Below, piece after piece: positions 28,351 to 36,787 of a stretch of 64,000 nucleotides of DNA (position 1 is its first letter; each line of letters starts with the position of its first letter). The position numbers and the translations under genes were made by a program. The notes beneath the pieces are model-generated. The model saw only the letters and a list, made by a program, of their open reading frames with translations, had not been told where the DNA came from and did no database searches. The DNA comes from CAVOAK01 sp963664465 (lineage in GTDB: Bacteria; Pseudomonadota; Alphaproteobacteria; UBA8366; CAVOAK01): positions 616,781-680,780 of the forward strand of contig CAXXSU010000002.1 of NCBI GenBank assembly GCA_963664465.2, in the 5' to 3' direction.

Positions 28351-28899
28351 TTATGGCGACTTTAGCGTGATCGCCAAGCCGGCCGCGATAAAGACCACGT
28401 AGTCTGCACCAAGGGCAAGCTGTTGATTGAGGCGGCCGGCATGGTCGCGAAACGTCCGCGCCAACGCATTGTCCGGCACGATGGAGAGACCAACTTCGTT
28501 CGACACCAATACCACCGGACCCACGAGGTCACGGAGGCTCTTCTCGAGCGCCACGAATTCGATCGCTATGTCACGCTCGTTCTGCATCAGATTGCTGAGC
28601 CAAAGCGTAAGGCAGTCGACGAGGATTGGCCGCGCGGGATCGGCATGCTCTTGAAGTGTTTCGGCTAACCGAAGGGGCTCTTCCACCGTGCGCCATCGCT
28701 TGTCGCGGCGCTCGCGGTGGTCGCGAATGCGCTCGGCCATTTCCGCGTCTCCGGCGGTCGCCGTCGCGAGATAGGTTGCGCCCTCCCATTCTTCGTCTGC
28801 CGGGCGCTCGATAAGCGATTCGGCCCAAGCGCTCTTGCCTGAGCGTGCGCCGCCAAGAACAAGCGTTACCGCGGGAAGGCTGGAAGCAAATGGTGGCAT
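28351..28899 (-). CDS. cobP: Adenosylcobinamide kinase / adenosylcobinamide-phosphate guanylyltransferase
   Basis: Phosphorylates adenosylcobinamide and converts it to the GDP derivative for nucleotide-loop assembly. 182 residues: TLVLGGARSGKSAWAESL P-loop, VDCLTLWLSNLM and VSNEVGLSIVPDNALAR, all CobP/CobU hallmarks. The next gene, cobW, begins 16 bases later. The 87-base gap upstream holds only an inverted repeat, CCGTCTTCAAGACGG (28963-28977), with no T-run. Confidence 0.92.
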   Translation of the reverse strand: MPPFASSLPAVTLVLGGARSGKSAWAESLIERPADEEWEGATYLATATAGDAEMAERIRDHRERRDKRWRTVEEPLRLAETLQEHADPARPILVDCLTLWLSNLMQNERDIAIEFVALEKSLRDLVGPVVLVSNEVGLSIVPDNALARTFRDHAGRLNQQLALGADYVVFIAAGLAITLKSP

Positions 28900-28986
28900 G
28901 ACGGTGACCGCATCATGGAGATTGGCGAGGCGAAGCTACCAGACCAGTGCGAACAATACAGCCGTCTTCAAGACGGTCATGGTTGG

Positions 28987-29520
28987 CTAACTTAGACGCC
29001 GCAAAGACCCGAAATCGGCAATTGAACCGGTGACCCCGAGCGGTCTTCCGTTACGCGTGACGATATTGAAGATCGCGGTGCCGCCAGCGGCGATATTGAA
29101 CGGCGATATGCATACTGTGTTTTCCTCCAGGGTCACTGTGCCGGGATCGATCGCCGCGGTGCGATGGGTTTCGCTAACAGTTGCTGCAAGCAGCGTCACC
29201 GAGGGCTCGAATGCAACCGTGATCGGCGATTCAAACTGCGCCGGCTCGAGCGGCTCGGTTCCCAAATTGAAAATACCCAACCGAATGAGTTGAACGTCGT
29301 CTGCCCGAGGCAGGTCGTCGAGTCCGGAAAATTTACTGCGCAGGTCCTTGGTGGCTTTTGGCAAGGGCTCCGCCAGCCACTCGTAGGCGACGTCGCGTTT
29401 CGGCCGCTCCAAAAGCGTCGGTCGCCGCCGTCGTCGGCGAAGCATGATCGCGAAGAGACAGAGAAGCGCCAGCAGGATGGCGAATGTCACGAAGTCGAGG
29501 CCGGGATTTTGCCACTGCAT
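28987..29520 (-). CDS. Single-pass membrane protein, hypothetical
   Basis: 177 residues. A short N-terminus leads to one transmembrane helix (about residues 11-26), an Arg-rich stop-transfer sequence (MLRRRRRRP), then a soluble domain with a beta-rich look (AQFESPITVAFEPSVTLLAA). The topology suggests a cytoplasmic C-terminal domain. I do not recognise the family. It lies between cobP and the CobC-like phosphatase gene on the same strand, so it may share their transcript. Confidence 0.55.
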   Translation of the reverse strand: MQWQNPGLDFVTFAILLALLCLFAIMLRRRRRRPTLLERPKRDVAYEWLAEPLPKATKDLRSKFSGLDDLPRADDVQLIRLGIFNLGTEPLEPAQFESPITVAFEPSVTLLAATVSETHRTAAIDPGTVTLEENTVCISPFNIAAGGTAIFNIVTRNGRPLGVTGSIADFGSLRRLS

Positions 29521-29546
29521 GGCGCGTTATCGGTTGGCAGGCGACG

Positions 29547-30170
29547 TCAAGGGGACGGCCTGTTTATCGTCACGACACGCCAGGCGATGCCTTCACCGTC
29601 GTCGTCGATGTGATCGAGGCGGGTCGTGGATAGCGTATCGACGCTGAGTGCAAGAACCGCCTCCGGATCGAGTCCCAACGCCAGTGCAACAGCGGCGCGA
29701 ACGGTTCCACCGTGGGCGATTGCGACAATATCGCGCCCGGCATGCGCCGCCGTCATGCGGATCACCGCTGGGACCACGCGGGCAATCACATCTGCAAAAC
29801 TTTCACCCTCCGGAGGTCTTTCAAATGCCGGTGACAGCCAATGCCGATGAGTCAGCTTGTCACGCAGTGTGTCGAATTCGTCGTAACGCATTCCCTGCCA
29901 GGTGCCGAAGCATTGTTCGCGAAATGCCGGTTCGATGATCGGCTCTGGAAGCTCAAGGCCGGCTTCAACGATGGCAGCGGCCGTTTGCTGCGTGCGCTTT
30001 AGGTCGCTGGTGGCCAGTACCGCGCTCTTGGGCAGGCTTTGTGCCAATGCGGCGAACGCGGACTCGTCGCTGCAGTCCGCCGCCAAATCCTGTTGTCCGT
30101 AAATTCGGCCTTTGTTGGCTGTAACGGGAGCATGCCGCACCCACCACCAGCGGGTTACGTTACTCGGCAT
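29547..30170 (-). CDS. cobC: Histidine phosphatase, probable alpha-ribazole phosphatase
   Basis: 207 residues of the phosphoglycerate mutase-like superfamily: catalytic VRHAPVTANKG near the N-terminus, ATSDLKRTQQTA, CFGTWQGMRYDEFD and the second His in IAHGGTVRAAVA. Placed 13 bases after cobS, it is best read as the phosphatase that dephosphorylates alpha-ribazole-5'-phosphate or adenosylcobalamin-5'-phosphate. Sequence alone does not exclude another small phosphate ester. The start at 30170 excludes an upstream overlap with cobS. Confidence 0.82.
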   Translation of the reverse strand: MPSNVTRWWWVRHAPVTANKGRIYGQQDLAADCSDESAFAALAQSLPKSAVLATSDLKRTQQTAAAIVEAGLELPEPIIEPAFREQCFGTWQGMRYDEFDTLRDKLTHRHWLSPAFERPPEGESFADVIARVVPAVIRMTAAHAGRDIVAIAHGGTVRAAVALALGLDPEAVLALSVDTLSTTRLDHIDDDGEGIAWRVVTINRPSP

Positions 30171-30183
30171 GGCAACAACTCCT

Positions 30184-30972
30184 CTAAAATACGGCGGCGA
30201 CGCCCAACATGACCAAGAGCTCAGCAGCCTGTTGGATGGCTCCCAGCAAGTCGCCGTTATAGCCACCGAGTTGCCGCCGCGCTAGGTGGCCGCCGACCCA
30301 GGCCGAGAACGCCGCCAATGCTAGTGCCAGAAGCCCGATCGTCGGCCCTAGGCAGACGAGCGATAGAATGCCGCCGGCAAGTGCAGCAACGGCAGCGGTA
30401 TTTCGTGACGGCGAACCAGCCGCTGCGGCGACACCGGTCTCGCTTGCCAGCGGCAATCGCAGCATGAGCCACGGCAAGACTCCCCGCGACAGGCCTGCGG
30501 CGGCGATGAGCACCATCGCTACAGACCATGAATTCGCAAAACTGGCGAGGGCGCTGGCCTTCATCAGAATTGAAAAGATCAGCGCCAGCGTGCCAAAGGC
30601 ACCTATGCGACTGTCGCGCATGATGGTCAGGCGTGTTTCAGGTGTCGTACCGCCTCCCAGGCCGTCGGCTGTATCAGCAAGCCCGTCTTCGTGGAGCGCA
30701 CCGCTAGCCAGTATGACAGTGCCAAGCGCGATCAGCGCGGCCAAAAACGGCGGCAGGCCAATGGCGATAACGGCAGCAAATGCCGCGCCACCGATAGCGC
30801 CGAGCAACGCGCCTACGAATGGGAAGGCCCAGGCGGCGGTGGCCAGTCCGGTATGCGCTTCGCTATCCCGCCCGATCGGGATGCGCGTGAGAAATCGCGT
30901 CGCCGTGACGAAGTCACGATACCAGCTGGACGGCCCGCCAACTCCGCGGGGTTTGTCGGTTCTGTTGGACAT
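30184..30972 (-). CDS. cobS: Adenosylcobinamide-GDP ribazoletransferase (cobalamin synthase)
   Basis: Integral membrane enzyme joining adenosylcobinamide-GDP and alpha-ribazole(-phosphate). 262 residues from the Met at 30972, with FVTATRFLTRIPIGR at the start, the conserved acidic ALHEDGLADTADGLGGG (about residue 90) and MRDSRIGAFGTLAL. Several hydrophobic segments follow. Longer readings extend across the divergent cobT start and are discounted. Adjacent to the phosphatase and divergent from cobT, so all nucleotide-loop genes lie together. Confidence 0.93.
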   Translation of the reverse strand: MSNRTDKPRGVGGPSSWYRDFVTATRFLTRIPIGRDSEAHTGLATAAWAFPFVGALLGAIGGAAFAAVIAIGLPPFLAALIALGTVILASGALHEDGLADTADGLGGGTTPETRLTIMRDSRIGAFGTLALIFSILMKASALASFANSWSVAMVLIAAAGLSRGVLPWLMLRLPLASETGVAAAAGSPSRNTAAVAALAGGILSLVCLGPTIGLLALALAAFSAWVGGHLARRQLGGYNGDLLGAIQQAAELLVMLGVAAVF

Positions 30973-31071
30973 TCCATTGACGGATTGCGTGCAGGGTCGC
31001 ACTCCAATATTAAAGCAGTATGGCGGTGTGGCCAATGCGCCCTCCGCAGCCGCAGATGACCGGGAGGCAAC

Positions 31072-32097
31072 GTGGCAGCTACGCACGCAACTGCTACTTT
31101 TGACGAATTTCGAAAGATCGTCGCCGATCTTCCGGGGCCCGATAAAAATTCGGCCGATCTCGCGCGCGAACGTGAAGGCCAGTTGACCAAGCCGCCTGGC
31201 GCACTTGGGCGGCTCGAGCCGCTGGCTGAATGGTTGGCTGCTTGGCAAGGCCGCCATCCCGCTCGAATCGATCGCGCGCGCGTCGCTGTGTTTGCTGGAA
31301 ACCACGGTGTGGCTGAGCGTGGGGTATCCGCCTTCCCGTCGGCGGTAACCGCCCAGATGGTTGCGAACTTTCAGGCCGGCGGCGCAGCGGTGAACCAACT
31401 TTGCGCGCTGATGGACGCGGAGCTCAAAGTGTACGAAATGTCGCTTGACCAGCCGACCCGCGATTTTTCATCCGAGCCGGCGATGAGCGAAGAGGAATGC
31501 GCGCGCTCGATCGCCTACGGCATGACGGCCGTAGAGGATGGAATCGATGTGATCTGCCTCGGCGAGATGGGAATCGCCAATACGACCAGTGCCGCCGCCA
31601 TATGCCTTGCACTGTTCGGTGGTGCGGCGGAAGATTGGACCGGACCCGGAACCGGGGTCGCTGGCGCTCAGCTCGAATTGAAAACGCGTGTCGTCGCAGA
31701 GGCGGTAAAGCTGCATGCGTCGGCGTTGGAAGATCCATTCGAAATACTGCGCCATCTTGGGGGTCATGAAGTTGCCGCCATCGTGGGTGCAGTAATCGCC
31801 GCGCGCAAGGCGCGTGTCCCGGTCATTCTTGACGGATATGCCACCACGGCGGCCGCAGCGCTGGTCCACAAGTTCGGGGACGGCATGCTCGATCATGTCG
31901 TCGTTGGCCACTTGTCGGCTGAACCGGCGCACGTGCGTCTGCTCGAGTTGATCGACAAACAGCCGCTGCTCAATCTTGGTATGCGCTTGGGCGAGGCGTC
32001 GGGTGCGGTGCTTGCGCTTGCGTTACTACGTTCCGCGGCGGTCTGTCATTCTGGCATGGCGACATTTGCGGAAGCCGGCGTCAGCGACAAATCCTAA
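31072..32097 (+). CDS. cobT: Nicotinate-nucleotide:dimethylbenzimidazole phosphoribosyltransferase
   Basis: Makes alpha-ribazole phosphate from the lower-ligand base and nicotinate mononucleotide. 341 residues from a GTG at 31072. FAGNHGVAERGVSAFPS, LGEMGIANTTSAAAI, LDGYATTAAAAL and the catalytic Glu in LNLGMRLGEASGAVLA are all present. It is divergent from cobS across 99 bases. No base-synthesis gene (bluB or bza) is in the window. Confidence 0.94.
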   Translation: MAATHATATFDEFRKIVADLPGPDKNSADLAREREGQLTKPPGALGRLEPLAEWLAAWQGRHPARIDRARVAVFAGNHGVAERGVSAFPSAVTAQMVANFQAGGAAVNQLCALMDAELKVYEMSLDQPTRDFSSEPAMSEEECARSIAYGMTAVEDGIDVICLGEMGIANTTSAAAICLALFGGAAEDWTGPGTGVAGAQLELKTRVVAEAVKLHASALEDPFEILRHLGGHEVAAIVGAVIAARKARVPVILDGYATTAAAALVHKFGDGMLDHVVVGHLSAEPAHVRLLELIDKQPLLNLGMRLGEASGAVLALALLRSAAVCHSGMATFAEAGVSDKS

Positions 32098-32104
32098 CGC
32101 CAAA

Positions 32105-33022
32105 TTACTCACCGATTTGCAGTAAGAGCCCGCGCTGCCGGGCAACGCGGAAGGAATAAAGAAACGCGATCAAGCCCAGGACCAGATAGATCGCGTTCAG
32201 TGCCATCGATTGCACCAGCAGTTCGCCACGAAACGAGGTCTCGAAAAGCACGGCACGCATGCCCTCGAATACGTAGGCTGGCGGCATCATCCAGGCGATG
32301 GCCTGAAGCCAGCCGGGGAGCACTGAGACGGGATAATAGATGGCGCTAATTGGCGCGATGGCGAATACAGCAAGCCACGCGAAGCTCTCTGCGCCAAGGC
32401 CAGCACGTAAAATTACCGCCGTGATCATCATGCCGAGCGCCCAGCCGAAGACCAGCAAATTGACAAAGAAGGCGATTAGCGGAAGGCCGATTTCGTATAT
32501 CGAATACTGATACAGCGGGATCGCGATGAAGGTCGCGGGAAGCACGCCAAGCAGTGTCCGCAGGAGGCTGATGCAGGTCAGCCCCGCAATCATCTCATAG
32601 GGTCGAAGCGGACTGACGAAGAGGTGGCCCAGATTGCGTGACCACATCTCCTCAAGGAATGAAATCGAATAGCCCATCTGGCTACGGAACAGAATGTCCC
32701 AGAGTAGAACTGCAGCGATCAGGACCCCGCTAGCCTCGGCCACCCACGATGAATTGGTGAGGAGGTGCTTGGTTATGAATCCCCACAGAACAAGTTGCAG
32801 CATCGGCCAGTAAATCATCTCCAGCATTCGCGGCCACGAACCCATCAACAGGTACAAATAGCGTAAGACGAGGGCGGAGATACGCCGGACCGAGACTGGT
32901 CTATCTCGGTCGCGCGAGATTCCTGCAGTCGTATTTGGTGTGTCAGTGGTCAACGAATCAGTCCGCTGCGTCTCGGTTTCTGGCGATATCGAGGAACACC
33001 TGTTCGAGTGTCTGTCTGCCAT
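32105..33022 (-). CDS. ABC-2 type transporter permease
   Basis: About 305 residues with six predicted membrane segments and the ABC-2 C-terminal pattern (SVLPGWLQAIAWMMPPAYVFEGMRA-like segment before TM6). It partners the ATPase gene immediately upstream. The start is uncertain: a Met at 33022 overlaps the ATPase gene by 65 bases, while a TTG at 32953 would give 5 bases of spacing and a leader of normal length. Such pairs export lipids, polysaccharides, heme or drugs; the substrate is not evident. Confidence 0.85.
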   Translation of the reverse strand: MADRHSNRCSSISPETETQRTDSLTTDTPNTTAGISRDRDRPVSVRRISALVLRYLYLLMGSWPRMLEMIYWPMLQLVLWGFITKHLLTNSSWVAEASGVLIAAVLLWDILFRSQMGYSISFLEEMWSRNLGHLFVSPLRPYEMIAGLTCISLLRTLLGVLPATFIAIPLYQYSIYEIGLPLIAFFVNLLVFGWALGMMITAVILRAGLGAESFAWLAVFAIAPISAIYYPVSVLPGWLQAIAWMMPPAYVFEGMRAVLFETSFRGELLVQSMALNAIYLVLGLIAFLYSFRVARQRGLLLQIGE

Positions 33023-33710
33023 ATCGCGCGATCAGATCCGCCGGCGCACCCTCGTCTTCAATGCGGCCGTTTCGCAACATCAGGACCTGGCTGCACATCC
33101 GCTCGACCTCGGCCATGTTGTGGCTCGCCAACAATATCGCCGCGTTAGTTCGGCGCTGGTACGCCTCCAAGTAGCCGCGTATCCAGTCTGCCGTATCCGG
33201 GTCGAGGCTGGCGGTCGGCTCGTCAAGCAGCAAAAGCTCCGGCTCGTTCAGGAGAGACTTGGCGAGCATCACCCTCGTTCTTTGCCCAGCCGAAAGTGTG
33301 CGGTATTGACGATCCATCAACTCCCCCAGGTCCAAGTCGGCGGCAAGCGCAGCGAGCCGTTCGCGGATCCGGCGGAGGCCATACAGCATGGCGTAGACGG
33401 AGAGATTTTGGCGAACGGTAAGGCGTTGAGGCAGATCGATATAGGGTGACGAGAAACTCATCCGTGCCAATGCGCGATAGCGGTTTCGAAGCATATCCTC
33501 GCCGAATACCCGGACACTGCCTGAGGACGGCAAGAGGAGTCCGAGTATCATCGATATCGTTGTCGTCTTGCCTGCGCCGTTTCCTCCTAACAAAGCGGTG
33601 GTCGACCGCGCAGCAACGGAGAATGTCACATTGTCGACGGCCACAATGTTACCGAAGCGCTTGCTAAGATTTTCGACCTGAATCACGGGGGTTTCGTGTG
33701 TCACGGGCAT
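32958..33710 (-). CDS. ABC transporter ATP-binding protein
   Basis: 250 residues from the Met at 33710. Walker A GGNGAGKTTT, Q-loop region, signature LSAGQRTRV (a LSGGQ variant), Walker B LLLLDEPTASLD and the switch His in LLASHNMAEVER are present. It energises the adjacent ABC-2 permease. Upstream residues in the same frame have no ABC homology and are ignored. The gene is divergent from the truncated RegB-like gene. Confidence 0.92.
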   Translation of the reverse strand: MPVTHETPVIQVENLSKRFGNIVAVDNVTFSVAARSTTALLGGNGAGKTTTISMILGLLLPSSGSVRVFGEDMLRNRYRALARMSFSSPYIDLPQRLTVRQNLSVYAMLYGLRRIRERLAALAADLDLGELMDRQYRTLSAGQRTRVMLAKSLLNEPELLLLDEPTASLDPDTADWIRGYLEAYQRRTNAAILLASHNMAEVERMCSQVLMLRNGRIEDEGAPADLIARYGRQTLEQVFLDIARNRDAAD

Positions 33711-33820
33711 CCTTATGCGGCAGCTTGCATGTAATTGCCAGCATCGACTCGGACGAGCGCGGCTTCGCTGGCAACGCGCGGGGGTTGCGCCTGTAGTGCG
33801 TGCGTGCTGCCTTACCGGAT

Positions 33821-34093
33821 ATGAACCAGAACGTCGATACGGAGGATCCGACCGATCATCGATTGCAGTCGGCAATAGGTTTGCCCGGCGGAGCGTCTGG
33901 CGACAGCGGCCGTCTGCGGCTGCGTACACTTGTCTTGGTCCGCTGGATCGCCATCGCTGGCCAGACAGCAGCCATCCTCGTCGTCAAATACGGCTTGGGA
34001 TACGAACTGCCACTCGCGCTCTGCCTCGTGGCGGTCGGCGTGTCCGCGTTCCGCACTTCCACGGCGGGCTTAGAAATGCTCGATAATACATGA
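33821..34093 (+). pseudogene. regB: Truncated RegB/PrrB/ActS-like sensor histidine kinase (N-terminal fragment)
   Basis: The reading frame from the Met at 33821 gives a short polar leader, then LRLRTLVLVRWIAIAGQTAA and ILVVKYGLGYELPLALCLVA, which is the start of the six-helix sensor domain of RegB-type redox kinases. Similarity stops after GVSA at about 34048; the frame then runs 14 unrelated codons to a stop. The kinase core is missing, so the gene is broken. The integrase gene lies 95 bases further on, making insertion or deletion associated with the integrative element the obvious cause. Identification as RegB is by recognition of the helix 1-2 sequence, not by alignment. Confidence 0.7.
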
Positions 34094-34148
34094 AAACCAA
34101 CGCGTTCCGGTGCCACTGACAGCTTGACGGGTCTACCAAGCGCTACTA

Positions 34149-34173
34149 CGTTCCCACATCTTAATTGGGAACG
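34149..34173. repeat. Inverted repeat before the integrase gene
   Basis: CGTTCCC and GGGAACG (7-base arms, 11-base spacer) end 15 bases before the GTG start of the integrase gene. Position suggests an operator or integrase arm-type site; neither is proven. The 100 bases around it contain no tRNA gene. Confidence 0.45.
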
Positions 34174-34188
34174 AATGAGGGCACGTCG

Positions 34189-35370
34189 GTGGCTGGTAGA
34201 CTGAATGCGAGGTTCGCGGCGACGGTCACGAAGCCGGGACGGCATGGCGACGGTAATGGCCTGCATCTGTTCGTCAAGCCGAGCGGCGCGAAGTCTTGGG
34301 TCTTGCGAACTGTCGTGCGCGGACGGCGATGCGACATCGGGCTCGGCGGCTATCCCCTGGTCTCGCTGGCCGAAGCCCGCGCGGCGGCGTTTGACAACCG
34401 CAAGCTGGCCCGTGCCGGCGGCGATCCGCTGGCGCTCAAACGGCGACCGGATATTCCGACATTCGAGGACGCCGCCCAGACGGTGATCGAGATTCACAAG
34501 CCGACGTGGCGCGACGGCGGCAAGTCTGCCGGGCAATGGGACGCATCGCTGCGGCAGTACGCCTTTCCCCGTCTCCGGGCGAAGCGAGTGGATACGATCA
34601 CCACGGCGGACGTGATGGCGGTCTTGCTCCCGATCTGGACGGAGAAAGCCGAGACCGCCCGCCGTGTGCGCCAACGTATTAGCGCGGTGATGAAGTGGGC
34701 GGTCGCGCAAGGGTATCGCGGCGACAATCCGGCCGGCGACGCCATCGGAGCCGCGTTGCCGAGAGCGGGCGGCACGCGCCGGCATTTCCGTGCCGTTCAT
34801 CACAGCGAGGTCGGCGACGTGATCCAGCTGGTACGGGGGTCGCAGGCGTCGCTCGCCGCACGGCTGGCGTTCGAAATTCTCGTCCTCACGGCCGCGCGTT
34901 CCGGCGAGGTCCGGGGCGCGACATGGTCTGAGATCGACAAAGGCTCAGCGACATGGACTATCCCCGGCGATCGAATGAAGGGCGGGCGCGAACACCGCGT
35001 ACCCCTATCGGGTCGGGCGCTTGCGATCCTTGATGAGGCGCGGACGCTCGATGACGGGAGCGGACTGGTGTTTCCAGCACCGGCCGGGCGCAAGCCCATC
35101 TCCGATTCGACGCTTTCCAAGCTATTGCGTGAACTCGGTGTCGACGCCGTGCCGCACGGCTTCCGTTCGACCTTCCGGGACTGGTGCTCGGGATCCGCGC
35201 GCGTGCCGCGCGAGGTGGCGGAGGCCTGCCTTGCCCACGCGGTCAAGGGTGTCGAGGGCGCCTATGCCCGTTCGGACCTGCTGGACCTGCGCCGCAAGCT
35301 GATGGACCGCTGGGCTGCGTACCTGTCGACCGATTCCGGCGACAAGGTTGTTCCGATGACAAGACCATAG
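34189..35370 (+). CDS. int: P4-type tyrosine integrase
   Basis: Site-specific recombinase that moves the 34-45 kb element. 393 residues: an N-terminal arm-binding region (GRHGDGNGLHLFVKPSG), a core-binding domain, then a catalytic domain with Arg237 (LTAARSGEVRG), His323 and Arg326 (PHGFRSTFRDW), His350 and the nucleophile Tyr359 (EGAYARSD). The GTG at 34189 reproduces the family N-terminus (xxGRLNARFxxTVxxPGRHGDGNGL); a TTG at 34165 would add eight residues. Such integrases usually recombine at tRNA 3' ends. Confidence 0.93.
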   Translation: MAGRLNARFAATVTKPGRHGDGNGLHLFVKPSGAKSWVLRTVVRGRRCDIGLGGYPLVSLAEARAAAFDNRKLARAGGDPLALKRRPDIPTFEDAAQTVIEIHKPTWRDGGKSAGQWDASLRQYAFPRLRAKRVDTITTADVMAVLLPIWTEKAETARRVRQRISAVMKWAVAQGYRGDNPAGDAIGAALPRAGGTRRHFRAVHHSEVGDVIQLVRGSQASLAARLAFEILVLTAARSGEVRGATWSEIDKGSATWTIPGDRMKGGREHRVPLSGRALAILDEARTLDDGSGLVFPAPAGRKPISDSTLSKLLRELGVDAVPHGFRSTFRDWCSGSARVPREVAEACLAHAVKGVEGAYARSDLLDLRRKLMDRWAAYLSTDSGDKVVPMTRP

Positions 35371-35384
35371 AGGGTGGCAGGCCG

Positions 35385-36446
35385 GTGAGCCGCTCAAACG
35401 CACGATCGGAGATAGCGAGCGAGTACGAAGAGGCCAAGGAGACCGCCAGCGTCTACCTGCGTGCGGTAGAAGTTCTGGAGCCGGACGGAATCTCGACCGA
35501 GGAGTTTGGCGAACACGAAAAGAAAGCCTTGATGCTCAAGTATCGAGAGCGAGAGGGCAGGATCCTGTGGAGCGCGATCGTGAAGGGAGGGAGGGAGGCC
35601 ATCGAGCTTCCCGACGATCCGTCTGCGCGTGACGCCGCGAAACTAGGACGCAGGTATCTGCACCACGGATACGATTCTGAAATCCTCTGTAACCTCCTCA
35701 AAAAGGCCCCCCATCATCCAGTATATCACTGGGCGCTGGTTTGTGTTGCGTGCGAGATGGTCAAGGCGGACGCGAAGTTGCCGGAACCGTTGCAGAAATG
35801 GCTGCGAAAGCATGAGAAAGTGGAAAAGCGGTGGAGGCGGGAGGCGGCTCGAACGTATCGGATCGGGTTGGTGGTCGATGCAATGGCGACGGGGAGCGAC
35901 AATCTAGTCCTCTGCGGGGAAAACGAAAGGAGGTCGAGGCAGCTGCAAGTGGACTTGCAGGCGGTGTGCCAACAACTCGGGGGCAAATCGGTCAGGGACC
36001 TATACGCCGAGCATGCATCCCGACAGTGGGAAGGGGTGGAGCGTTGGTACGAGAAGGCAAATGCGCATGTCCTCAAGTGCCTAGATGACACGGTGCATGT
36101 ACTAGAGAACCTAAACGGGATGAGGACCCGTCCATGGAGGCATTTTAACGGCCGTAACAGAGGCTTGACCGCAAGCGACCTGGTAAAGCTAACGAACCAA
36201 CCGGGATCGGAGCGGGCGGGGGTCAACGCGATAGAGTCCAAAACAACGGTCAGGTACTTCTCCAAGCTTAAGGCAACTCGCAGCGACGCCACTGCCGACA
36301 AAGCCATCAAGGACGATGACATTCCACGCTCGATCTGCGACGCGATGTCTGAGGTTTTGAGAGATAATGGGCATCGGGCGTACTACGAGACCGTTCGGGA
36401 TGCCTGGATGGCCTATCGCCGGGATGGCTTGCCACATTGCGGGTGA
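35385..36446 (+). CDS. Hypothetical protein of the integrative element
   Basis: 353 residues from a GTG at 35385, preceded by GAGGG-like bases in the 14-base gap after the integrase stop. Largely helical and charged, with no membrane segment and no motif I recognise. Its position directly after the integrase, before the AlpA/primase genes, is that of a cargo or regulatory gene. IS1182 lies 64 bases downstream of its stop and separates it from alpA. Confidence 0.6.
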   Translation: MSRSNARSEIASEYEEAKETASVYLRAVEVLEPDGISTEEFGEHEKKALMLKYREREGRILWSAIVKGGREAIELPDDPSARDAAKLGRRYLHHGYDSEILCNLLKKAPHHPVYHWALVCVACEMVKADAKLPEPLQKWLRKHEKVEKRWRREAARTYRIGLVVDAMATGSDNLVLCGENERRSRQLQVDLQAVCQQLGGKSVRDLYAEHASRQWEGVERWYEKANAHVLKCLDDTVHVLENLNGMRTRPWRHFNGRNRGLTASDLVKLTNQPGSERAGVNAIESKTTVRYFSKLKATRSDATADKAIKDDDIPRSICDAMSEVLRDNGHRAYYETVRDAWMAYRRDGLPHCG

Positions 36447-36588
36447 GCGCTTGCGGCGCATCCTTATAATCCACACGAATGCCGGCATGAAATCAGGCCT
36501 GATGAGCTTCCCTAGCAGCCTGTCGGACTGAGGTCCGCGAGAATGGGTGTGGACGGATCGCGATGTGGAGAGGTCATGGGATCGAGCG

Positions 36589-36787
36589 CCTTTCGTGAGG
36601 ACACGGAGTGCGGTCGCTTGGCCGCGCGTACCGCAGGGTGAGTATACTCTTATGCCCTCTCGTGAGGGCACGAAGTATGTTCGCTTGCTCGCGCGTGCCG
36701 CAAGGCGAGCATACTCTTATTCCTTTTCGCGAGGTACGGAGTCCGGCCGCCTGCTCAAGCGTATTGCAAGGTGAACATTCTCTTTAT
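36589..36787. repeat. Three imperfect 67-base tandem repeats inside IS1182
   Basis: Units start at about 36589, 36655 and 36722, each beginning near CGTGAGG or CGCGAGG and ending near TACTCTTATG or TTCTCTTTATG. The third unit overlaps the last 11 codons of the transposase gene, so the coding 3' end seems to be the seed of the array. Confidence 0.8.

Noticed and set aside
34094..34188. tRNA gene or attL beside the integrase
   Set aside because: No cloverleaf or T-loop/acceptor match is present; only the 7-base inverted repeat is seen.
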